This document shows, piece by piece, positions 27,401-39,502 of a stretch of DNA of 64,000 bases. Positions within the stretch are counted from its first letter, which is position 1; each line of letters begins with the position of its first letter. Below the pieces are notes generated by a model that ran no database searches, was not told the DNA's origin, and saw nothing but the letters and a program-made list of their open reading frames with translations. Position numbers and translations under genes: made by a program. The stretch is from Galaxea fascicularis (Eukaryota > Cnidaria > Anthozoa > Scleractinia > Euphylliidae). The stretch covers positions 25,740,378 to 25,804,377 of the forward strand of contig OX419343.1 of the NCBI GenBank assembly GCA_948470475.1, read 5' to 3'.

Positions 27401-28140
27401 AGATTCCAATTGAATTGGCATATCAAAACTAGTTAGTATACATCAAATTCTTAACAAGGGTTATGCTGCAGTCCACAAACACATTCACAAAACGATTACT
27501 GGTCTATGCAGTCCGAAATTGAATAGATGTGGAAAGTAAACAAGCATTACAAACAAATTAGACAGCTGACAAGAACAAATATTTAACAAGGAATCTGTTT
27601 CTCGAAGATACAATACATTTCCCGGATATTGATTAGTTTAAAGAGCACTTGGTTGTCGTGGGAGCAATCACGTAATGAAATACACATACATATCCGTGTC
27701 AGTTTATCAAATGGAGTTAATTTGTATGCTTATGTCGGTCAAATGATTTATCCTCGCGACCTAATAAATGATCGGTTAACATATTATGAAGAAAGTCTAC
27801 AAACAGTTTAATCTCTTTCTTTCGCGCTGGATTTCGCAAAACAATCTTAGCTACGCTTCGGCGCTGCATCAAAAGACTAGGTAATTGCGACCCTGATGCT
27901 TAACGATTCGTCAACGCAGTCTGTCTTACATGATTTTTATATAAACGGATGTCTTAAAATTAAGGAGTGATTTCATTTCATTATTATTTCTTATATGCAT
28001 GGCACTATCATCCTCACAGCCCAGGGAAGGAGTACTTCTGTTGCATGTTAGGTTTCGCATCGCAAACTGACGCCTTTAGTAACCATAATTGTTGACGACG
28101 TTGTTTTCATCTTCCCGCCGCTATGGCTTCTTTGCAATCG
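24480..28140. other. No supported gene
   Basis: The ORFs here are short, lack recognisable domains or splice structure, and overlap on both strands. I see AT-rich intergenic DNA with scattered low-complexity sequence and no confident element. A promoter or distal exon could be missed by eye. Confidence 0.5.
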
Positions 28141-28149
28141 GCGATAACC

Positions 28150-28420
28150 CCGTTGAGTGTCGAAAGTAATTTGCGTTTGCTTGTTTTTCCTTTACTTTGC
28201 TCGGTGATTGGCTGACAAAATTCGCGCCACTTTTTCAGCCAATGAGAAGCCATTTAACCAAAACCAATCGCTAGCTGCGCGCGATCATTTTCCCGCGCTT
28301 GGCGCCGGTTGCATTTAATAATTTCAGTTTCTGATTGGTTCACTGACCTGTCTTGGTCTCTTGAGTACTTCCTTCGATTTTGGTTTTACGAGACAATTGC
28401 AAATCGCTCTAAAGCCTTCA
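28150..28420. mobile_element. MITE, TTGAGTGTCG-type
   Basis: The segment starts near TTGAGTGTCGAAAGTAA and ends with the related inverted sequence GGTTTTACGAGACAATTG. Inside are paired CCAAT-like motifs (accaatcg, attggttc) and GCGCGATCATTTTCCCGCGC. A diverged relative lies at 30632-30864. It is noncoding. Confidence 0.6.
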
Positions 28421-28578
28421 AAGTTCTTCAAATTCATTCAAGTATTCATTGTCCTCTTACACTATCCCTGTAGGTGTACGGTTTATTTTCAAAATATAGC
28501 GCTGTTCACTCAAGTAACCGTATTTCTTTGAGGCTGGCTCATTTTGTAAAAGTCTTAATTTTGCACTGACAATCACTT

Positions 28579-28756
28579 AATAGAGTGTGTTCACTTGACG
28601 TTACGGCGGCCATGTCGGAGGGGCAAAAAAAAGGAACGGCGGTCATTTTGGAGGAGGAAGCCAGTCTTTCTGGGAATTGAACTCTATTTTGTGCAAAATC
28701 TTCCTTTTGTTTCAAAAAACCAATATGGCCGCTGGTCACGTGAGAGAACACCCTCT
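28579..28756. mobile_element. MITE, GTGTTCAC / GAGAACAC-type
   Basis: Imperfect terminal inverted repeats of about 30 bp are seen: agagtgtgttcacttgacg, cggcggccat at the left, and atggccgctgg, cacgtgagagaacaccctct at the right. The ORF read through it on the minus strand is an artefact. It lies just downstream of the OXSM stop. Confidence 0.65.
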
Positions 28757-29154
28757 ATGTGAATGCCGTATGGATACAAGCAAAATTACTGCACCTCATT
28801 GGAATTTTGTTGATCTTAAACTGAATCGCAGTCCCATAAATTAAAGTTGTAGTAATCTCAATCTATTTGCAACCATGTAGTTTTCCAACAGCCAGTGTTA
28901 GGCCTGATTCTCGCACACAGTTCCATTAACAGCCATCTTTCTTCTCCATCTTTTCCCCCTAATAACGTTTTGCAGAAGCATTCAAATCAGCCTGGGGAAC
29001 AATAGCCGCTTCTCGGACAGCTTCCAAAATCCCCAAGATGATGTTCAACGCAACATAACCATTCCCCAGACAAAAAATAAACGCCACAACTTTGGACTGT
29101 GACTTCGGGTGACTCATCAGAATTTCCGAAGTACTTGTTCCCCCGACTCTGCAC

Positions 29155-32100
29155 TTACTTGAAGGTGACGAACTGTCTGAAGCACAAAGAAGCGTTCGTG
29201 CCACCGAAACCAAACGAGTTGGTCAGCGCTGTTCTCGGCTCGGCCGCATTGAGTTGCTGAGATATCAGTGGTACGTAGTTCATAACAAACTCGTCTTCTG
29301 AATCGACATTGTGTAGGTTCAATGTGGGTGGGACCACGCCCTACAACAGAGAGGAGAGAGTATTTTTAATAATCAAAAACTATCATCATCATCATTATCG
29401 CTATCTTCATACAAAACCTTTGATCGCGAACAAAGAAAATCTTGAACATACTCATCTCGCAGTAGTTTTAGGAATAAGGAAACAAATGAACTCTACGAAA
29501 CGGTGGAATGATAGCTTTCACACACTCTCCATTAACAAACGGAAACTTGGAGATTTAGACTCTAACTCCTATGATGGTAGTTTACTGCCTCGTGTACTGT
29601 GGTTAAAAGGTTCATAACCTGTCAACAGGCCCATTAGTACGTTGCTTCGCGCAAAACGCACGGAGAGAAAGTTGAAATGAAATGAAATGAACAATGACCC
29701 TCACAGCTGTGAACGTAATTTATGCAATTACGTTCACAACTGCGACGAGTAAATCAGCCTCGATCAGCCTTGCTCCCCTACCCCCAGGCATCACTCTACA
29801 AGCTGATGTTTTGTCGCCTTGCTACACGTTCCGCATGTCGCATACCCTACGAAAGTTCGAGTCTCTGAACGTAACGGAAAGATACCAGGTGACACAACTC
29901 ACCTGGGCAACGCTTAACACAGTGAAAATGGCTTCTACGGCACCTGCAGCACCCAGCAAATGCCCAATAGCTCCTACAAACAAATCATTCGACTTTTACT
30001 ACATTGTTTCACGCATTTCCGGGAGTGGGTGTTACAATTTGATGGTGAAGCAACTTACCTTTCGTGGATGACACTTGTATGTTTCTGGCGTGGCTCCCCA
30101 ACAAAGTTTTGATCGCATTGTTCTCGCCAGCATCCCCTGAAAATCCAATAATGCTTGACAGAACCGACACTTTTTGCTACGTAAATTGATCCATTACTAT
30201 AAAAAAGTAATTTCCTTCCGCAAAAGTTTTATTATTTATTATTTGCGCTAACGACATCTAGGGAAAACACGCTATCCTTAAAAAGCATACAAAACACCGC
30301 TTTCAATCTTACCGAAAAGCAGTCTATCAAACACAGCCTTACCAAGTAAAGTAGACGTAGCATGCGCGTTAATGTAGTGGACGTCCTGTGGTTTGAGACC
30401 CGCATCTCTGAGAGCGTTTCTCATAGCTAAATATGCGCCGTATCCACCCTCTGACGGGGCTGTTATATGATAAGCATCTCCTACAAAACAGGAGGAAAAA
30501 TTTTGTTGGGTAAGAACTGTTTCTTCGGCAATCTTCTCTAGTCGCAAGATGAAGTGACATAAACAAATAGCAACTAATTTTAGTTACAGAAACAATATGA
30601 TTATCTTGTACAGAAGCATGATAGAGCGGTTTTCAGTTGCGAGTTGGAAGTAACTCGTGTTTCAGAATTTGCTTTTGCTTTGCTTCGCTCTGTGACAACC
30701 GATGAGGAGCAAAACTAAAACCAATCGTGACTTGCTTTAGCCGCGCTTGGTGCCGGCTTTGTGTAATTGGCTCAAATTCTGATTGGCTCATAGAGCTGCT
30801 TGCGTCTGTTGTCAGATGATTGACCGCTTTGGTTTTCGTTTTACGACAGTCAACTGTAAACCGTCCCATCTGTGATAACCAGTACCTGAAAGGCCATATC
30901 CAAGAAGTTCAGCGTATATTGCAGCCCCACGGCTGACAGCATGTTCGTATTCCTGTGGTATGACGTAGATGGGACAAAGTCAGGGTTGTCAAAACGATTT
31001 TAATTAGTACGAGAATCTAGGAAAGTACTCGGCAGTCAAAGGGTAACAACACCATTTTTCCCCTACATTTTTCTGTTTTAACTCGCGAATCGAAACTAGG
31101 AAAGTAGCCGGCGCTATTGTCGGTCCCCAGTGCTTTTTGACAACCCTGAAAGTGAGAAGTTGCCTTGGAAAGGTAGTCGTGCGGATTTGTGAGTGGATTC
31201 AGTGTCTACTTTTGCAGACCTTGTGTAATTTTCCAACCAGTGCCCGCAAAAATACTGTTCAATGACCACTCAAGTGCAAAGAAGACTTGGTTTACGTACG
31301 TATGGTTTTCCAAGCCTGGGAACAGCTAGGAATGGCACCAGTTGCGGCTTTTCCGCGCTTCGCACCCATCGCCTAATTTCCCGCGGTTCGCACCAGTCGC
31401 CTGATTTCCCGCGCTCCGCAACAGTGCCTGTTTTCTAGCGCTTCGCACCAGTCGCCTGATTTCTCGCGCTTGGCACCGGTTGCCTCTGTTTTCCCGCGCT
31501 CGGAATCCCAGGCTTTTTCATAGCTTTGTTATTGTAAGTTTTTCCTTGGATGGTCCCACTTGTATTAAAGTAGCTATCGTTTTTTTTTTCAGCATAAGCT
31601 TTCCTTGACACCTTAGCTACTCTTTTCATTATTATCAACCCATCGTAGGCCGGTAGTCCTCAATGAACTCGACGAATAAAGTAATACAGCCATAGCGTAC
31701 CTCTAGAATCATAATGCCAGCTCCTTCACCTATGACAAACCCGGATCTCTGGCTATCAAATGGCCGGGATGCCTCATGGGGACGGTCATTAAATTTTGTA
31801 GTAAGCGCTCGCATTCTGTTTTGGAGAAGCAAATATGCCAGGTTAATGGAGGGGCTCTAGGAACTCCAGGCGATCAAAAAACTGGTGTTGAGTTTCCATG
31901 TCTATTTATAGGATGCAAAGAAGTAACTTGGACTGCTTCAACTTACTTGCAAAAGCCTGCCATAGAAAGAGGCATAATACAGGCTTCAACTCCACCTGTA
32001 ACCATCACATCAGCGTCACCATAACGGATCATTCTAAAAGCATCGCCAATGGCATGTGCGCTGGCAGCACAAGCAGTAGACACTGCATGGTTTGGTCCCT

Positions 32101-33838
32101 GCGGGAAGAAAATTGGATTAATTTTACTGTTAGTTGGGTGTCCCCTGCTAGCTGCCCCTGGAGGGTATGTTTCGTAAGAAAATTTCAAACAATTCAAGTA
32201 GCTAGGGCGTGTTTTCCTTTACTCTGAAAAGAATTTCCACTGTTGGAAAGCGTTCGACACTTAACTTAAGCAGCGCTTTTCTACCTCGAAATGAACTGTT
32301 TAAATAAAAAGCTTTAAATACGTGAGAAATAATAGTTTCGGCGTTAGAGCTCTGAAGTTTCCAGAGTATGCATGTATGTTCATTTCATGGTTGCATCATG
32401 TAGACGTATTTTACATAATAAGACAACAGAAGCTATTGTAAAACTTGTGTAAGAAAAAAACAACTGAACTGACTTCAAACAGAACAAATGCGGTGATTTT
32501 TAACAGTCATTATAGCTTAAACTATTTGAAAAGATGCTAACCTGGAGACCAAATGACATGCTGATTACTCCAGCCGGCATGTTAAGAAGAACGCGGGGAA
32601 CATAAAATGTGTTCACTCTCCAGTAATCCTAAAGTATCAAACAGATAGACAAATTTTAACAACTGAAAACAATTTACAACAAACAACATTATTGCCGTAG
32701 AGCTGAACATTTTACATGCAAATGGTGCCTTAAATCATGGTTATCTATAGAACAGCTGATATTGGCACAACCATCTTAATTTCTAAATAACGTGGGTATT
32801 GAGGCTTAAGGCTCCTCATATCTAACATCAGGTTTACTGCCTGAAATTCAGGTTTTCTCAGTGAAAATTTCAGGATAGGAACATGACAAGTTTTAAAGAC
32901 AAAATACTTATTAAAGGTTCTTTCTTCGTTTCCTAACTCCCCAATATGGTAGTCACTGGATATCTTTTTAAGACCACAACACAATAGTTATTACTGAAGC
33001 AAAATTGTCTACAAACCTATCATTACAATCATTGTCAGACAGAGCTTGAAAATTACTCAGTCTAAGTAAGCCTAACCTGTTTGTTAAGAGCTTCTCCAGC
33101 CTTCAGAGTATCATGGAGTCCAGTCATTCCAATGCCGATGGACACACCCTTGCGAAAAACAATGCATGCTACTTACTAGCTGAAAGTGAGGTCATTATAG
33201 GGAAATCTCAGACCTCAGCCTTGGTATTGACCTGCTATCACTCAGTCAACACCAAGGCTGAAGACTGAGATTCCCCTGTAATGACTGAACAGAAAAGGTT
33301 AATATGAGTTATTAATTTTATGATGTGGCTTTTATGGAAATTAAAACAAAAATGAAGAAAAAAAAACACTGTATTGCACCGGAAGTTGTATTTTGGCTTG
33401 TTCTTCATCTCCATAATACATGTGGAACTCACTCTCATGAATGTTCCTTGTCATTCATAAAAGGTCCAGATATTTTTGTTTCACTTAAATATAGCAACTA
33501 TTTAGAGTTTCACTATGAATTTTGTTGTTTGTGCTTGTGAGAATTGCCAGGTGAAGAAAATTTTTGTAATGCCTGAGGCATTACAAGGAAATCTTGCCTG
33601 CTCAGCAGTTAATCAAATTGCTTGTACTATGGTTGCTACATAATTTCATCAATGACATGTATTAAGATATCTAAAACAAGAAAACAAATTCAAGAAAGAT
33701 AAGAAAGCTTTGGATGAACTGTTGATAAGTATGGGTTATTGACCAAGCGAGAGGTCAAGATGGCTGGATATTGGCCAAGTTCGTTTTTTGCGCGTTTATG
33801 GACCGAGACAAAGTCGAGGTCCATAAACTCGCAAAAAA

Positions 33839-33873
<35 letters not shown>

Positions 33874-36820
33874 AAGCTTGGTCAATAAAGGATTTATTAT
33901 ATGGGATAAGAGCCGGCTTCAGAGAAATTTTTCTTGCGGGACAAAGCGCGTAATCCCGAGCGGGCAAGATCGCTCCATCTTGCCCGCTCAGGTAGCCAAT
34001 CACAGCACGGGATTTGGTTCATCTTGCCCGCTCACGGAGCTACCCATATAATAATATTACATACTGCTCTTTCTTTCTGCTCTTGACTTGTCGGTCTCCA
34101 TTTGCAATCTTCAAATGCCTCATGAGCAGCTACAACAGCAAACAGACCCTCAGTGGTGGTGCTTCTCTTGTCCTACGCCAAGTAATGATTATTTTCAATA
34201 AACAGACAGCTCAGAGCATAATTATAAATGAACACATTTGTATGGAAACTGGCCCTCTCAAATTGTAATTATTTTGTTAATTGTAATGAAATGTAAAAAT
34301 TACCTGTATTAATCTTAAGCAACTGCAAACCAATCTTCTACTAATATGGTGAACATTACTATTCATTTTTTGGGTTCCTCATTAAAGTGATTACAGTCAT
34401 CCCCTGTATACACCACAGCCATGTTTTACATTACCCATCAGGCAGCTTTCTATTGACAGGGTTTTCATTAGGAGCCAGTTACTAGCCGGCAGATCTCTGC
34501 CGTCTGACAGACCCGGAATACAGGAAATTGCATCTGTGAGCTTCACGCTCATTATAATCTATGGCCACCTACTTCAACCTAATCTACCTACATAAATTCT
34601 AGTGACAACCCTGATTGACTACTTAAATATTGAACCAGATAAAGGAGCCTTTATTTATGTACCTAGTAAGAGCTCCTACTACAAATTAAGAATTATGTCC
34701 CACCACTTTGAGTTCTTTTTGCCAGTAATTCTCATCGAATTGTCCTGGATTTTCACCACGAGGGACAAATGCAGCTGAAAAAGACAAACACAATTAGAGC
34801 ATTAGGTCACTTGAACATTTTGAACATTCTGATCCAATTTTGTTAATAATGATACATTTCCAACCACCACATCAAAATAATTTCATAACACTGCAATTAA
34901 ATTTTCCTCTCTACTCCAAGTGACAACTTCTCCTCAGTGTCAAACTACCTTTTCCTACTACAGCCGAGCACTTAATTTATCGGCAGTCATGGGCGCTATA
35001 GTATTACTATGTTGTAGGAATTCAAAATAGTCTAAGACTGTACATCCTTAGAGTCTGCAAATACTACAGCTTCTCACTACAAGAACTTACACTGCTGTTT
35101 GACAGTCTAATTACGTCACTTTTCACTTACACAATTGAGGTGTGGGCTTCTGCCCACTACAGTAAATATCTCTCTCATATTGACAAGTTTTGTAAGCGAG
35201 CTTATGTTATGGCTATATTAGCAAATACACCCCCATAACGGATGTAATTAGAATGAAAGACAGGCTTCTTTGGGAGGAGATAACCTCTGACAGCGCAAAT
35301 CCATTACATGAACTTTTACCAGCTCAGAGAGCTAGGAGCCTCAGGAAAAGAGGACATAATTACATCCTGCCTCCAGTCAGAACCGAACGCTTTAAACATT
35401 GTTTTCTTAATAGATGTCTTTTCGAGTTCGTGTAGTTACTTAGTCTTGTATATACATAATAGATTGATATATGTAGGAAATTGTAAGTCCAGACATTTTG
35501 TTTCTGGACGTGTTTCTTTTTATTTTTTAAGTCAATAAAGATCTTTAGTTAGTTAGTTCTAAATTCAACTTATAAGAGTCCTTACAACTTTATTGTTACC
35601 ATTACACTGGACCTGTACCAGTTTTGTGTCACCTTATTTGAAAATGACCTACCTATTTTTGCTGGAATCCCCTTGTAATCTGGTAACTCATCAATAAGAA
35701 AAATGGTTATAATAATATTAAATTCAGTATTATATAAATTAATATTAATAATGTGGATAAAAAAACTTTATAATTCAGAAGTAGCCAGCATCAATAATAA
35801 TTAAAATAAAATAATTACATAGTATTCTACTAACAATAATTGATTAGCGTTACCTTCACTATTTATTTTTGTAATCCCACACTTCCCCTGCACTAAATTT
35901 TTCCATGCTCTGTTGGTGCCAATTCCAAGCGGAGTAACCAGACCTGAAGGCACGTCAAATTTCTAATATTAATTTTGTCCATCAATATCAGTCCTTCTCC
36001 TAGCCACAGAGGGGCAGGTAAGATGACTCTTACATGGTTTCGATGACTAAGGGAGACTCTAAGGAAAGGTGGTCAGCCCACCACAGGGTCTATACCCAGC
36101 ACTGGGGTGAGGTGTATGTTTGGACAAACAAAGGCTCCAGAACTACATTCTCTCTAAGCATGTGGGTTCTTTTACATCCCCTTCAAGTTTTATGGGTGAT
36201 GGAAGCAAGGCAAATGGTTTAATGTCATGCCCCAATTATTTTGCATTGTTAATAATATTAATGTTTGTGTCCCTTCCTTATTCGGGGTCAGCCTCGGTGT
36301 AAAAACCTGACGAGGTTTTCTTTGTTTTATGAGGTATTGTTTTGCTGTACGCTATTGTTTATGGTGTTTTCTTGTCTTTGTTTTACGTCACTCATAAGCT
36401 TCACAGGTTTTTACACCGAGGATGAGCCTTTATTCAATGTTAATTGTTTTACCCCTCAAATCATGCGGAAAGACAGACAACAATACCAGGTAACATTATT
36501 TGTACTGTATTGCTGAATTTTGCCTGTTTGAGACTATCCATTCATTCTAAGTTGCGTTCTCCATTCAAACTTTTATACTTAGCTTGGGTCACCTGTGCTG
36601 AAGGGAGTTCGTGCAGGCGGCGACGAGGAGATGGCGGGGAACCAGAATTCCAAAAGTGGAGGGGAGGAAGATAGACCATTCACAAGATCTGTAATGTGGA
36701 AGCTTCATAGAGGCTCATGGAAACAAGATTACACGTAACGTAGATGTAATAATTAATAGTGTAATAAGCCTACGTACCAAGACCAGTCACCACAACTCGT
36801 CGATAGTGTCCACGGGTCAT
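29155..36820 (-). CDS. OXSM: 3-oxoacyl-[acyl-carrier-protein] synthase, mitochondrial (KAS II/FabF type)
   Basis: Condensing enzyme of mitochondrial type II fatty acid synthesis: it elongates acyl-ACP with malonyl-ACP. Exons read on the minus strand, phases agreeing except where noted: 36820-36778 ([15 protein letters not shown]), 35943-35854 (LVTPLGIGT), 35680-35654 (a 27-nt microexon), 34774-34707, an uncertain gap, 34129-34065, 33148-33077 (GVSIGIGM), 32628-32542, 32098-31947, 31815-31701, 30952-30886, 30480-30343, 30136-30059, 29973-29903 and 29340-29155. The catalytic Cys is in [10 protein letters not shown], the two His in NAHATST and [11 protein letters not shown], the Lys in SSTKG, and the family C-end motif is [12 protein letters not shown]. 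All expected core motifs are present except the helix between the 34774 and 34129 exons. The first in-frame ATG gives no transit peptide; an Arg-rich open stretch precedes it but has no Met, so a 5' exon may be missing. The end reads AAG TAA inside a GTAAGT context, so the last residues are slightly uncertain. Confidence 0.93.
30632..30864. mobile_element. MITE in an OXSM intron (relative of 28150-28420)
   Basis: The ends are inverted (gcggttttcagttg at the left; caactgtaaaccg at the right). The internal layout matches the element at 28150: paired CCAATCG / attggctc boxes and a GCGCTTGG...GCCGG centre. It lies between the OXSM exons at 30886 and 30480. Confidence 0.6.
30981..31148. mobile_element. 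MITE with 14-bp perfect inverted ends
   Basis: CAGGGTTGTCAAAA at 30981-30994 is the exact reverse complement of TTTTGACAACCCTG at 31135-31148. It lies in the OXSM intron before the exon at 30952 and is noncoding. A similar terminus occurs at 34457-34613. Confidence 0.75.
31325..31502. repeat. Minisatellite, ~30-bp unit
   Basis: About six imperfect copies of a unit resembling CGCTTCGCACCAGTCGCCTG followed by ATTTCCCG. It is GC-rich within AT-rich surroundings and lies in an OXSM intron. Confidence 0.7.
33192..33286. mobile_element. Short palindromic element in OXSM intron
   Basis: The left arm cattatagggaaatctcag ... cagccttggt.ttgac pairs with the right arm gtcaacaccaaggctg ... ctgagattcccctgtaatg around a loop of about 12 bases. 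It is noncoding. Confidence 0.65.
33737..33888. mobile_element. Palindromic MITE in OXSM intron
   Basis: TTATTGACCAAGC (33737-33749) and GCTTGGTCAATAA (33876-33888) are perfect inverted ends. The arms continue as gtcaagatggctggatattgg / ccaatatccagccatcttgac, and gtttatggacc / ggtccataaac meet at the centre. ORFs on both strands here are artefacts of the palindrome. Confidence 0.8.
33957..34038. repeat. Inverted repeat GAGCGGGCAAGAT / ATCTTGCCCGCTC
   Basis: The inverted pair lies at about 33958-33990. A third copy of CATCTTGCCCGCTCA is at about 34019-34034. It lies immediately downstream of the OXSM exon at 34129-34065 and may be a remnant of a longer element. Confidence 0.5.
34457..34613. 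mobile_element. MITE-like element, CAGGGTT termini
   Basis: It begins CAGGGTTTTCA and ends TGACAACCCTG, an imperfect inverted pair close to the ends of the element at 30981-31148. The interior carries a small palindrome (ccggcagatctctgccg). It lies in the OXSM intron where one exon is hard to place. Confidence 0.5.
35025..35562 (+). pseudogene. Non-LTR retrotransposon RT C-terminal stub
   Basis: About 35025-35240 reads [17 protein letters not shown], then [17 protein letters not shown], then [10 protein letters not shown]. After a frame break, 35253-35432 reads [20 protein letters not shown] ... [12 protein letters not shown] ... [18 protein letters not shown]. This is the C-terminal region typical of non-LTR reverse transcriptases from cnidarians. 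An AGTT-type tail at about 35548-35560 closes it. It is 5' truncated and frameshifted and sits antisense inside an OXSM intron. Confidence 0.8.
36292..36421. mobile_element. MITE with 18-bp perfect inverted ends
   Basis: CCTCGGTGTAAAAACCTG (36292-36309) is the reverse complement of CAGGTTTTTACACCGAGG (36404-36421). The spacer is T-rich and noncoding. It lies in the first OXSM intron. Confidence 0.85.
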
Positions 36821-36999
36821 ATTTCCACATTGCCTTCTAAATACACAATTCCAACCAACCGATCTTCTCAAGACAAGCACCCGGTTTCGCACGTTCACTA
36901 AACGGAAAATCACCTCAAATCAGCTGATTCACCAAGTGCTCGCACCTGCAGTTTCCTGCTCGATCTTTTCTAATTTTCCGCCATTTTCCTATGTGACCG

Positions 37000-39480
37000 C
37001 GTTCTTCTGAAAACTGAGGAAACCTGGAGTCTACACGTTTGTCCACAGGCAACGCAGTCAAGAGCCATAACGCAGTACAATATCAATCGTTTTCCGTCCA
37101 GCTTCCGTTTTTCCCTTCGATCCCTTAAGTGCAACAAGCAGTTCTCGCAATTTTTAAAATCTGTTTTCAGACCAACTTTGCCAGCAGAACAGACCAACAA
37201 AGGTGGAGTCAATACAATGATAAGAAATTCCAGTATGAAAAATTAATCATCATCGCCAGTATAACCGCGTCACAATTACAGATGTCTTCATTATCATTGT
37301 ATCTTCCTTCACAAACCTAACTTTACAATTTGTATGATACAACGACAACTAATTTAAACTGCGAAGATGGAGGCATCTATTATCATGATAATCACTATCA
37401 TCGTAATTGTTGTGATCGTCGCTATCGAACATAGCTTTCATCGTTACGCTTAGTCGTCACTATCATCAATGCCACTTTCGCCGTCATGTAACACTGTTTT
37501 TCTGGTCTTCGTCAACGTCACTTTCCTCCTCATCAATGATGTTAGGGATGGACCATTGTTAAAGTGAAGGGGGGCGATTTTTGGTTTACACGATAATTTT
37601 TTTGTGCCGTTTGTTTATGCAGAAAGTTGTTTTTTGTGGTGGACACCCTTTGCATTTCTCTTCTTACTTCGTTGCACGAATGTTTTACCTTTCTTTTTTT
37701 TTTTGCTTTCCTCCTTTTTGGGGGTTTTCCCCCACCCCTTCCATCACCTTTGTTTGTTCTATGCGAGACCTTTGATTCGCATCTCTGGATTGGCCAGAGG
37801 ATTTTTTCCTTGCCATAAATGGTAATATGACGTAAGGTCTGAAAAGCATTACACCATAGGATGTTTTTTTTTTAATAATCAGATTTACCCTTTCAGAGAG
37901 CAAGGTGAACAAGTTGACTCTACCTGTTAGTCAAGTTCCGTTAAGGTCGGAGTAAATGGGAGACACTTGTAAACTAGGATGGGCTGACAGCGTCCAAGAC
38001 ATTGTGCTCCCACTTCCTGGCAAAGAAGAGAACATTCCTTCTGATGATGAACAAATGAACTCGTCAATTCGGCACCGTATGTCAAGTGAGTACGCACGAA
38101 ATATTTAATGTCAAATATGTTCCCAAGAAAAACGTCGTATTTAAATTCTGAGCTATCATAAAGATTACGAAAATCAGTATTTAGTTCTGACCACAAAAAC
38201 ACTGGCATTTCGACCAACTGACTACTGTATTGGACGATTCTAATTTAGAGAGGAAAATGTACTACCAAAACAAGAGATTAAGATTTTGACTATAGCTGTA
38301 TCTAAACCTTTCTATCGCCCCTCCGACCTTAACTTGAACTGATCTCAGATTTCTTTAAATTTGTCCGTCAAATTGTCCCGTTTGCGTAAATTCAATGGCG
38401 AAAAACGAGATTGTGTCGGGACATAAGGCCGGAGCAGGTTTTTGCTGGCTGTTTGCATTTAATACAAAACTACTTTTACCTTGCAAGACAACTTTATCTA
38501 ACAACGAACAATTGATTAGTCTTTTAATGGAAACCTGTTGCCATTTCAGCGCCGCAAAACCATGGGACATCATCAGCATAACATTAGCTCTGTGACAAAG
38601 ACTTAATACAAGAAAATCACTTCTAGGCTGCAAGCATGACTGAGATTTTCAGTTAACAACTTTTCTCTTCAAAACCACTAAAACCACAATGTAAATCACG
38701 TTGAATGATCAGCATTCCCTTTTTCTCTTTTATCGTAAGTAAAGTGACAAATTGATCGACAATTTTGGACCCAAAAGCACACATTTTGCAATTACGTAAT
38801 TAGTTGTTATGGATAAGTGTAATTGCCTTGACATGCAGCTGGAATGGGATCGAAAACTGTTTAACTGGAAAGTTATTACTTTGATCAAGACTTAAATCTC
38901 GGCCGAAGCGAAAAACCCAAACCCTTGCGTTTCATCTTTTCGGTTAAAATTTATTTGTTTTTTCAAAAAGAAATGAATTTTAATGAGTTTTAATTCTTGA
39001 TCAGAGTAATACCATTCTGGGGACAACGACTCAGCAAAATTCGCGACCGTTTCAGATCACTTAAGCTTCGGTGTGCTTCCAGACCATCGATTTCCCGCTT
39101 GTTTGAGATTGTTTATTCGTTATACCAGTAGACACGTCATAGGGAGTGGAAACGGTGTTGACGTTTTCGGCTTTTTTGCCAGGGCTGACAGGGTGGCTAT
39201 GTGCCCTTCGCTTTGCCGGTAAAGGACGCGTGAAATGAGTGGCACTTCTCAGAAAGCAGTACTTAACAATTAGAATTTAAATTACGTTACCATTGAAGAG
39301 AGAAGAACAAGATTTTTCTTTCATCGGACCTGCTCAGCCCAAGAGGAGTAGTGGGATGCTCAAAACGAGATCGTAATCAGGACAGTTCAAACCACTGTGC
39401 CTTCTCATTCATCATAGCAGAATTGAGGAGTAACTCCACCGCCAACCAACATTTAATTAATTATTAACTGGACAACTCTT
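37000..39480. other. No supported gene: OXSM upstream region and 5' flank of the homeobox gene
   Basis: Low-complexity ATC/TCA-rich sequence lies at 37370-37540 and T-rich sequence at 37690-37740. The ORFs lack domains and good splice sites. The missing 5' exon of the homeobox gene, and any 5' exon of OXSM, could be here, but I could not place either with consistent phase. Confidence 0.45.
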
Positions 39481-39502
39481 ATTGTTGTCCTTGTTTTCGC
39501 AG

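Noticed and set aside
33690..34003. ORFs of 60-82 codons on both strands
   Set aside because: They lie in a palindrome, so both strands read similar frames; there is no protein similarity.
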